From positions 48,934,509 through 48,998,508 of the forward strand of contig CM031879.1 in NCBI GenBank assembly GCA_018697195.1: 64,000 nucleotides of DNA. The letters are read 5' to 3'. Made by a program: the position numbers and the translations under genes. The notes under the pieces are model-generated. The model searched no databases, had not been told where the DNA came from, and was given only the letters and a program-made list of their open reading frames with translations. Positions 54,561-64,000 of this stretch are shown piece after piece. How positions within the stretch are numbered: position 1 is the first letter of the stretch; each line of letters begins with the position of its first letter. The DNA is from Certhia americana. Its lineage: Eukaryota; Chordata; Aves; Passeriformes; Certhiidae.

Positions 54561-57500
54561 GAGGGGCTTCTTGATGAGAGAGCTGTGGGGACTATCTTCC
54601 TCCTTCCATCAGGAGTGGCTTGTGCTTGTCAGTTTGCTGTCTCAGTTCTCGGAGGCTGATGGGGATGGACAGGTATTACCGTGGAGGTCACGGGCACGGG
54701 AATGTGACCAAGGAGGAGACAGGGGACTGAAGGAGAAGTAGTGGAGAAGGACACCACAGAGCAAGTGCACAGAGGGAACATGTGAAGCACAACTTGCTTT
54801 TGGTTCTGAGAACAGGAAGCTGCTGTGAGAGGCAGACTACTCCAGTAAGCACTGTGGGCTGCCCAAGGGGAGCCTGCTGGGAGTGGGAATAGCATCTCAC
54901 CTCCCTGTGCGCACTATGCAGAATTGAATAGAGACAACCTGCATTTTGTGCATAGGATTTGGGCATAGCTTTCACTCAGACACACCTGCACATCCCTAGA
55001 GCCTCTTCAAGTTCTCAACCCAGTTAATTCATCTACAGTCCAGCTTGAGAGGTTAAGGATATTAGTCCATTCTCGTGGAAGCAGTGATGAAGAAAGACTC
55101 TTTCACTCCACAGACAACAGCAACATGAATGTTTGGATGAAGTGGTATTACACCAGAGACACAGTTCTCTGTGTCTGAGCTACAGCCACATGGCTCTAAC
55201 ATAGACCAATGATTTCTAGAAGGCTTTAAACAAGCATTTATCTAGGATGGTAACTCCCTCCTGAGACACTCCTGCTGGTAAGTGCATTCAGACACTTGCC
55301 CTGCAGTACAATGAGAAGGCTGTGCTCAGATTCCCCAGCCAGCTCTGATTCAGTAATCACAAGTGTTAATCAGTGCCTGCAGGGACATCCTACTTACTAG
55401 GAGTGGTCATCTGGGCATTACACTGTGCTCAAGTGGTTCAGTAGTCTTTAGAGTCTGGAACTGGCCTTGCAATTTACTGCTACACAAGTTGGTGACATCA
55501 TTCAGTCTCTTAAAGGCTCTTGTGGGCAATATCATTGCCTTTTGCTACTACTCAGTCTCTCCATATAGAGGGAAAGCACGATGTTTCCATTTCCTTAGAA
55601 AGCTGATACCAATGGTCTGTCTTCTCAGTCATCCTTAAGGCTGCCACACACGGCCTCATTGTTTTGTCTAAGAAAAGGGTGGATGTCCTAAAGCCCACGG
55701 ACTGTAAATGACCTGCAAGAGCTCATGAGCCTTTGAACATTTGGCCTGTTCAAAAGACCTGTACCTGGGCAGCAAAAGAGATGCCTCTGGTGCAGGTCAG
55801 TGTCTCTGAATATGGCATAACAGTCTCTATCAAAGCTCATAAACCATATTCTCAACTAGCACTGAAAGACTCTTTGTGTTATTGCTGTGCAGTGCTAAGG
55901 TATGTGGGAATTTCCAGCCAGCTGAAAGGTGCTGGGATTACCTGCTCTCTCACCAGCAAAGAACAGGCTCAACAGCCCTGCATCAGGACTTTGCAGTGAT
56001 GACATCACCAGAGCTTTGAAGAGCTCTGCCAGATGATTTCTCATGGTTACTCTGAAAATCTGCAGTGCTGATGCTGTCCTGTGTTTTAAGGGTTAGCACA
56101 AATTATGTCAGTCAAGGAGTGAATCAGAGGTCTGAACATTGGTGTACAGTGCAAGGACACCCACCTGTCTTCAGCTTCTCCTCCAGAATATCTCCCACAG
56201 GTCCTGTTTAGTATTCACCACCACTCAGCTAATGTCTTAGATAACCCAGATCACTAAAAATAGCTCTGGAGACCACAATCTCACACTCTAGATTCCTGAG
56301 GACCTTCAGCAATGGTGTAATTTCCCACGTTCAGAGTTTTGCTGGGATGCCTGTCTTCTCACTTTTCCTCTCTCTGAGGACAGCCACTCAAACATTCAAG
56401 GCTGTTCCCAGCACCTGGCTTACACTGCTGTGCCTCCAGCTGACAGAGAGCTGTGCTGTATTTCACACTGCATGAGCACTGCAGAAACCCTTGTTTTGCC
56501 AACATACTTATGTTTCCCTCAGTCTTGCAGGGCTTGAAAAGGCCTGAGCCCTGACCAAAACTAAGGGGCCTTTGAGCCCTGGATGGCAAGCAGAAGCAGG
56601 AGGAGAAGAACAGCTCATGTGTTCAAGGCAAGCAGGTGCTGGGAAGGAACACTATGTTCCCATCTTTCCAAGACTGGGAGTTTGTGATGAGACAGGACTG
56701 GGTCTGGCCAGCTGCAGGACCTGGCTATGCTGTGCTGGCCATTTGGCTCTGTGGAGGAGCCTCCTGCAAACAAGAGGAAAGTTGTCTGCCTCCTGCTCTG
56801 CTTTCAAATGGCACAAACACAAAGGCAGCAGGACAGGCTGTGGGAACAGGACAACAACTACCATCTGCCAGGGCATTTTTACTAGTCCTTCTTGCCTTCC
56901 CAGTGTACATGGAAGGGAAAAGGTTTATTCAACCAGTCTCCTTCACTTCCACCCTCACCCCTGCAGACCAGTCAGCTGGCATTTCATGTTTGGTGGGGAT
57001 AGAGGGTAAGCACCAAAACAGGGAAGGCATTGTACAGCCAGGAGGTTGTGGTGACTCGCACAGAGATGTGGTGGCATCATTGATTTGAGCCAGAGGAGTC
57101 AGGGCATAGCTCCTACATCTCCCCGTCCTTACACAAAATGTGTCACCCCACTGCAACTCCAAGCCCCGTAAGCGGCTTCCCAGGCAGAGAGGAGGTTGGA
57201 GAGGCTCCATTTTGGTACATCCCTCTTTGTGCCAGGATCTCACATTCCCACTCATGCACACAGGAGCTGTCTTGGGCTCTCTCAGGCTGTCTCACACACT
57301 CACAAGCTCTAACATGAACACAAAGGCCACAGGATTCACGTCTCTCAAGCACTGTATAGTATCCCTTTCCCTCAGTGTGTTCCACACACTCTTCCTCTCT
57401 CCCTCACACTTGTGCTTTCAGACATCTCTTTTTGTTCTGTATGTTTCTTTTTGGCATCAGGGGGCATTTCAAGGAACAAGGCTCTGTCTTATTCACTCCA

Positions 57501-58479
57501 TTTGCAGTATCTCATTCCCTGCTTCTCTGTACCATTTGGTTTGCTTTATTACTATTTGCTTTGCTCAGGACTCAGTTCCCTCCCCTCAAGGAGGAGCTCA
57601 AACCCTGATGGCTTATCTGAAACAGGAGAACATGCCCCGTTTCCTAGGATTTGCCTTCAATGGCAAATCTATGAGGGCTTTGCTTTAGACCCTGCTCTGT
57701 TTGGCTCTATTACCTGTCAGAGAAGTGATGTTTCCAGCGTGTGACAGGCTCATGGGTCAACCTGAACACCATGTGAGCTTAACATGAGAACAAGCTATAC
57801 CACAGCAAAGATCAGCTCTGAAAGATTAACTGTTGATCTGCAGTTCAACTACCTGGAGGAACAGCTGATCCTCTTCTTTCTTATTGCAGGTGTGGATTAT
57901 CACAGTAGGTACTCATATGCAAGGACATCATCAAACGAATCCTTAATCTTTGGCTTCCTTCTCTCCCCAGCTCACCGATGAGTGTAGGGAATGTTGCTTT
58001 TACAGCTTGGTCTTTGTGAAAATAGGAATTTATATTTTAAGCTCAAGGCTGCTCTAAGTGTGATGTCTGAAGATGCTAGGAGTGGCAAGGTTTGTTTGAA
58101 GGATCAGCTAGGATACAAGCAGAAATAAATGGACCGGGAGTCAGGCCCACAGGAGGAGGTAAATGCAACAAGTCCAAAAATGAGCTTGTCCATTTTTACA
58201 TTTAATTTGGCTTGTCCAAAAAAAGTAATTTCTCTCCCTCTATAAACCTTGCCTCACCAACATCTTTCCAACTTGGCAGGGATCAGAAATGCATGGATTC
58301 CTCCATGCAGCATCACGCCTCTGTTCTAACATGCCACTAAAACACAGAGGAATTTCAGTCCCATCCTTTTCCAGTTGGCACAGTCCTTTCCATGACTTCC
58401 TATAAACTGAGACTTCCATAGTGACATTTACATTCCTCCAGTCCTCAGGCCTTTCTCCAACTCACCATGAGTGTTCAAA
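54561..58479. other. intergenic stretch, no gene seen
   Basis: No exon, RNA gene or transposon recognised. The longest frames, 150 codons at 56636-57088 and 182 codons at 57140-57688 (both plus), are unrelated to any family I know, and the second is rich in leucine, serine and phenylalanine as expected from CT-rich DNA. Confidence 0.55.
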
Positions 58480-58720
58480 GATTATTTGGATTGACCTTGA
58501 AATGACACCAGCCAGTTCCCTTAGCACTGCTGGATGCATCCCATCAGGGCCCATGGACTTACACATGTCCAGCTTGCTTAAGTATATTCTGATCCTCTTC
58601 CACACAGATTAAGTTGTTCCCTATTTCTGAAGGCCAGTATTGATACTAAAGACTGAGCTAGAGAAGCCACTCAGTACATTAGTGTTTTCAATGCCTTGTC
58701 TCACCAGGGCATCTGCCCCA
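58480..58720 (-). mobile_element. old CR1-like LINE fragment (RT region)
   Basis: On the plus strand, CTGGATGCATCCCATCAGGG followed by CCCATGGACTTACACATG is the antisense of the CR1 coding segment that reads roughly HGPDGMHP, near the start of the reverse transcriptase. The flanking sequence (CAGCTTGCTTAAGTATATTC, GAAGCCACTCAGTACATTAG) also fits antisense CR1 but is diverged. The fragment is old, and its edges are uncertain. Confidence 0.55.
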
Positions 58721-59264
58721 TTTAGCAGTCGGCCAGCAATTCCCAGGTCTTCCTTTTGCCTCCCATATTTTTGGTTTTTTGTGATTTTTAAGGTTCTGGA
58801 CAGTCATGGGGAACTCACCTGGAGGTTGACTCAGAGACACTGAGCACTGAGCACGTGTCCCACGGGTGAGTAGTGCAGAGCATACCTGCCATCTGCTCGA
58901 GACAAGACCTGGAGCCAACTGCAAACAAGGTCATTAGGAGATCTAGTACAGCCTGACACCTCCCAGGGTCAATCCCACAGGGACTTCCCTGTCTCAAGAC
59001 CTATACTGGTTCAGAAGGGGCTTTAGGTCATGAAGCCATGTGTTGCAACATTTTCCTTTTCTATTTTCGCCAATAAAATCTTGGGGTTTTTCTATCCTAC
59101 CAGTTCCTATACGTACTCCTGTGTCAGCAATCACTGACATCAGCATTCTTGTCATGAGGCAAATTTTGCTGCTTAGAGGATTCCACTGCCCTGGTGCCAT
59201 GGCTCTTCTTCTCTCATATCGTCTGATGTGCCTAGTCTTGCTCACACCTGCCTATGTGGGCACT

Positions 59265-62200
59265 CTGCTCCCCAAGGTAAGCATGTCTTCAGAGTTGTCC
59301 TGTCTTGTATGTTTTCATTCAATGAGAAACACAATCTGAATGAAGTTCCTTTTCCCATTCATTTGTCTGATTGCTGCTGTTTACACTTAAGTGTTTTTTC
59401 TACCTGAACATCCCACTTGCCCTTTCAGTCCGTGCCAAATAGTTTATAAGATGTGAATTTTATGCAAGTGCTCACTGTGTGCTGGAAGAACTGGACACAG
59501 CAGCTTCAGAAACTTCTCTGAGTCTCAGTGCTGCAATGCTGGGAAGTTTTAGACGCAGTTCTTTTCCCATTAGGTCTGTCAGATGATCTTAGTATCAGGC
59601 TAACAGTTATCTGGCATTTCAGACCATTGCAGCAGCCTTGCTGGGCAGACCTTGGCACAAGGCTGACAGAGGTTGGATAAGATGTGCAATAATGCAGAAG
59701 AACGGCTGTACTGGATTGTCATGAAGGTCCATCTGTCCCAGTGTTCTTTCTCTCTCTTTAATACTGGCCAACAGCTCTTTAAAGAACTTCAGAAATTTGG
59801 TTTAAACATTTTGGCAAGGAATTTCATCAGCTATTTCTTTACTATGGTATTTTTTCTTGAATTTTCTCTTAAACCAGGTGCTTAATCATTTCAAGGATAC
59901 TCAATGTTCCCACTTAAGAAGGAATAGCCAGTACTTTTGCCCTGCTTGTCTTCTGCAGACCATTCATAATTTTAGAATCCTCAGTGGAGGAGAAGATGCA
60001 GACAGCTTTGATTCATGCTGATATAGCAGATTTTCTGCTGCCTTTCCACAAAATATTTCTTTAATTTGGAAGAAAGGTCCTGATCCCTGGGCAGATAAAT
60101 TTGCTTCTTCTGCCTGGTGGTCACCTGGAGACAATCATTACAGAGACCAGAAAACCTGTGCCTTCCTCCAGTGGGCCTTTTTCCTGCCTGAGATCCCAGC
60201 AATGGAGGAATAAGCTATGAGGGCTGCCCCATCAGGAGGATGAGAAACCCTGATGCCATGGCTGTCTGCAGGGAATGATTCTGGCAAGAGCCTTCTGGAT
60301 GTGTGCTGTCCAAGGAACCCTGGTGCAGATCCAAGGAATCTCTTCTGTCCAGATGGTTCCAGGTGGTGGCAGTAGAAGGAGCTGACCCATCAGGGGAATC
60401 CTTCCCTGCCCACTAAATCCCCTCATTACAACAGCAGGTTGGAAGCACACGCTCCACATCACACAGCAGAGGAGCCCGGCTGCCGCTGCAGAGCCTGGTC
60501 ATGGTACAGACCATCACATGCTGGCAGCACAGTCACAGCCTCTGCATGGCTTGGAGACTTGAAGAGAGATCTGGTGCCCTGCAGAGCAGCAGAGAAGACA
60601 CGTTGCATTGCTACCACCCTGCCACAGTTCCCTTCCCCACCTCCTACCTGTATGCAGCCTCACTGTGCATCAAGAACCAGCACTGCCCCACCACCCCTGC
60701 ACTATGTCCTGCCTCAAGCACTGATGCAGCAGACTCCTACCTCTCCAACCTCTCCCCATCTCCACGGATCCCAGCAGGGTCACAAAATAAATTAGTTTAA
60801 GATCCATCTGTAGAACAGTCAGCTAGATCCCAAGACGGTTTTCTTGTAATCAAACATCTTGCGTCTCTCATTGCAGCATTTGCAGAACTGAATTTTGACC
60901 TGAGATCTGCTTATTAACTAGGAATCTTTGGACTCTGGCTTCAGGGCTCCTGTTAGAGAAGCAAAAAGTCCCAGTTACCCTATCCATGAGTAAGCTGCTA
61001 AAAATATCATGATCACATGGGATTAAGCTTGTACTTGCTGTACATAGAGGTATGGTTTGTTTAAACAGAAAGGTCTGCAGGATTCATTGAGATTTTCTTT
61101 CTCTGCCCACCAAAGCTGCTGTCTGAGTCATTATGTGTGGTGCTGAGTCTGTCCCCTGCCTGCAAGAACAGTATGTTACTTTCTCTCCTTCAGTCATTTC
61201 TGAGGTGATGCCCCTGCCCAAATCTGACTTCCTCTGTACTGTGGTCTGTGCTAAGAAATTCCAGCCTGTGGGTGATGCTCAGGTCATCTCTGGGGCCAAG
61301 GTGTGGAAGAACCTGGTTACAGCTGAAAAACATTAAATAAGGAGCCAGAAGAGAAATCTCGGGGGTCCAGCAAGGAAATGTGTCTGTAGGGCAAGGTGCT
61401 TGATCCCTCCTGGAAGTACTTTCTAGGGATGCTTTGAGTGTTCACCAGATTCCTATGTCTGATGGTGTGGCACTGTGTTAGAAGAGGCCCCTTGCCCTTG
61501 CAACCCCACAATCACAGCCATTTTTGAAGGAGTCAAAACTGGAGTAATTTGGGCAGAGACATCATCCCAGAAATGAGTGCAGCAGAGAATATCCAGCTGA
61601 CTCACACACTAAGTTTGTTTAATACACTGATTTTATCTCAGATTCCCTCACCCAGATTCCAACTTTGGTTGGCCCCAGTGTCGTGTAGGTTGGCCCCACT
61701 GCTGTGCCTCTGCCTGAGAACTTTAGCAGCACTTTGAGTGCACACTGATGCAGAAATGCCCTAAACCCAGTACTGACAAGTTTTGCCCTTCTTCATCCCT
61801 TTCTGAGCAATGAGATGCCTTTTTTTTTTTTTTTTTGTCTTTTTTTTGCTTTTTTTTTTTTTTTTTTTTTTTCCTTTTTTTTTCCACCCCATATGGTCAA
61901 TATTTAATTTTTGGTGAACAAAGATATTTCTCACATTCTGTTTCCCTGCGGGAATCCACTTCCTTGCAGTTTTGGATGACTCAAGATGTGAGGAATTATA
62001 TTAGACATTATATGAGCAGGGAAAATATGTGGGATCATAGGAGACAGAAGGAGTTGAATGGAAGGAAAGAAATGGAGAAATGGGAAAAGGATAACAGATG
62101 GAAGATGGTGAGAGGAAATATCAAGAAAGTGAAGGGGAGGAGAGATAGAATAAATCATTATTCCCTAGGGAACAGAGAGGTGAGGATCAGTGAAGGAAGG

Positions 62201-63650
62201 TAGAGAACAGAGAAAACAGGAAAAAAGGAGAGTATGAGGGGAGTGGTTAAAATTTGTGAGGAAAGCACAATCTGCAGGAAAGTAGGAGGGAGCTGATGGC
62301 CTAGAAGGTAAAGCAGAGGTGAGAGGAGAATCTGTGTCCTGTTCTGACAGTGTTTTGGGTGGCTGGTTGTTTCTCACAGGTAGCCAGGCAGAAGAAGCCC
62401 AGAGGTTTGGCTGCCATCATGTGCTGCTTCCCTCCATCCCCCACACTGACCAGACTTGGGACTTAGTGATGTGAAGAGAAACCGAGGGAGACAAATCTCT
62501 TCCATTTCCCAAAGGTGTTTCATGAACCCTATCTGGGGAACAAGGAACGTCACTTTCCAAGAGATCCAGGCAAGTCCATTCCTTCCCCCAGAGCCAGAAG
62601 GGAGTTCTTCAATTTCTTCAGACGCAGGACAGTGTTGTGCTGTAATTGTGTGAATTCACAAATATAATGACCTTGCAGCTTATATTTTTCAGTGGAAAGA
62701 CTCCATAATATGCCAAAGGGATTGCTCCAAGGCCTTCAAGCAACGAATTTCTTATTCCTCTGAGAGGGTATGGGGGTGTAGAGAGGCTGTGCTGGCAAAT
62801 CCAACCACTTCAAAGCATCCCCGCGTAGCAACAATTGAAAGCAGGAAGGAGATCTGTCATCTAAATCTTCTCTCTGGGCTGGCTAATGTGCCTCAGGCAG
62901 TTTCACTTTCAGGCAAACACACTGCTGCCTGCCAACAGGGCTGGAGAAATCAGTGCCCCCTTCTGTGTACCGGATCTAGGTGGGTAAGGGAGCAATGTCT
63001 CCTGATCCTTCGACCCCAAAGTCAAACAACCAGCACGAGCAGAGAGAAGGCGGGTGTAGACAGAGTAGCTCTGAGATGACATAAACAGCAAAACCTGGAG
63101 GATCCCCTCTCTCCCTCTCACACTCCCCCACTGGACTGGTGCTCTCTCCTGGCTGCAGAGGCAGGACAACCTTCTTAGAGAGGCAGGATTGGGCCCATGA
63201 CACCTTCTCAGAGAAGCAGGCTACTCATCCAGGACCAGAGATGTCAGCTGGCAGTTGTGGGTGACTGAGAGCTTTTCAGAGGTCATGCAAGCCTCGGTTT
63301 CTCTGAACATTGGCCTGGCAAGGTCTACCCTCCAGCTCAGCTCCCTACAGAAGTAGAGGGAGGAATGAGGAGCAGTGGGAGATCTGGCATACAGCTACCC
63401 TTTCAACATCAGACCACAGCTCTACAGGAATTAAAAAGCCCTTTGCCTCCAACCCATCAGTCTGTGTCCAACCTTGCTTCTCGCTCTCCTGAGTTGTGTG
63501 CTCCACCCCAGAACCTCTAGTGCCACTAAGCAGCCAAAATATCCTTTTCCTGGCCATCACAACCACCATCAATGCCACTGACACCTCCTTGCTCCTCTTC
63601 CCCATAGGCACCATTTCCTACTATGGCCAAAAAAGGAGGGCACCCCCCTC
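59265..63650. other. intergenic stretch, no gene seen
   Basis: There is no recognisable exon. It contains a long interrupted poly(T) tract (61819-61883), and the following 62.0-62.3 kb is purine-rich, with charged, low-complexity frames. No transposon body is attached to the poly(T). Confidence 0.55.
61819..61883. repeat. interrupted poly(T) tract
   Basis: About 65 bases are almost all T, broken by gtc, gc and cc. It resembles a decayed mononucleotide tract. No SINE or LINE body was recognised on either side, so I describe it as a simple repeat. Confidence 0.85.
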
Positions 63651-63654
63651 ATGG

Positions 63655-63860
63655 AGTATGGTAATATGACCCTGATAAGCCTCTAATTAGCCCTTATTAT
63701 ATAATTCACAGCTTCATCTAGCAGCTCCTGCCACAAAGGGCTCAACAGACAGTGTCAAAAATACCAATTATCTCCCTGGTTGCCACTTGAGAAGCAGAGA
63801 GAAAGAGAAACAGGTGTCACAGGTAGGAAATTATGTGGCTGACAGTGACACACAACAGAA
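63655..63860. promoter_or_regulatory. candidate conserved non-coding element
   Basis: The block contains the palindromic homeodomain site CTAATTAG (63681-63688), then CCCTTATTATATAATTCACA, ACCAATTATCTCCCTGGTTG and GGTAGGAAATTATGTGGCTG. It is dense in TAAT cores, unique, and not transposon-like. Inferred regulatory element near the right edge, possibly for the next gene. Confidence 0.3.
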
Positions 63861-64000
63861 AATGTACAGCAGAGACACATAGGCAACAGCTCTCTCCCCA
63901 CCTTATCATAAAGGGATGACAATCTGGGATCTCATGTGTCTTCTGGCCCAATGCCCAATTTGAGCAAAGCCCAATATGAAACCCCTTTTCCTCCAGACAA

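Noticed and set aside
57140..57688. 182-codon plus-strand open frame.
   Set aside because: CT-rich DNA yields long runs of Ser, Leu and Phe; no domain or splice context supports a gene.
61819..61883. Poly(T) tract as the tail of a retroposed gene or SINE.
   Set aside because: There is no recognisable body on the expected side, and the tract is interrupted like an ordinary decayed homopolymer.
25151..64000. ELFN2 coding exon or its 5' UTR exons within the desert.
   Set aside because: No long leucine-rich-repeat frame exists. The CpG island at 40 kb cannot be the ELFN2 5' end if human gene order and strand hold, because the coding exon would then have to lie between it and CYTH4.
1..64000. 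CRISPR arrays, operons, insertion sequences, phage or other prokaryotic systems.
   Set aside because: The window is vertebrate nuclear DNA with spliced genes and CR1 repeats; no array of spaced repeats or dense co-directional genes exists.

Overview
This is a piece of a vertebrate nuclear genome, most likely a bird. Coding information sits in short exons with GT-AG introns, and the recognisable transposons are all CR1 LINE remnants, the dominant repeat of birds and other sauropsids. The one complete gene, CYTH4, spans only about 17 kb, which fits compact avian introns. No bacterial or viral gene organisation is present, and the many short open reading frames are chance frames in non-coding DNA.

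Layout. (1) Bases 319-353, minus strand: first coding exon of a RAC-family small GTPase, assigned to RAC2 by gene order, with a CpG-rich promoter at about 354-600. (2) About 600-7,700: intergenic DNA with simple repeats and one small CR1 scrap. (3) 7,784-24,141, plus strand: promoter region and all 13 coding exons of CYTH4 (cytohesin-4, an ARF guanine-nucleotide exchange factor), 1,221 coding bases and 406 residues, intact. A 3' UTR of about 1 kb ends at an AATAAA signal at 25,128. (4) About 25,150-64,000: a gene desert with no recognisable coding exon. It holds three clear CR1 copies, one older CR1-like remnant, a CpG-rich island at about 39.6-40.2 kb, and several stretches that look like conserved non-coding elements.

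The divergent order RAC2(-) CYTH4(+) is that of human 22q13.1, where both genes are expressed in leukocytes. CYTH4 loads GTP onto ARF GTPases at PIP3-rich membranes, and RAC2 drives actin remodelling and the phagocyte oxidase, so the pair is likely to share haematopoietic regulation. In human the next gene is ELFN2 on the minus strand. Its long single coding exon is absent here, so it probably lies beyond the right edge, and the desert may carry its regulatory elements.

The most notable observations are in CYTH4: a GC-AG intron after coding exon 3, an extra stretch of about 12 residues at that junction between coiled coil and Sec7 domain, no visible GAG micro-exon (so only the diglycine PH form), and a pyrimidine microsatellite 18 bases from the exon 9 acceptor. 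I found no new biological system. Conservation claims for the desert are inferences from sequence texture only.
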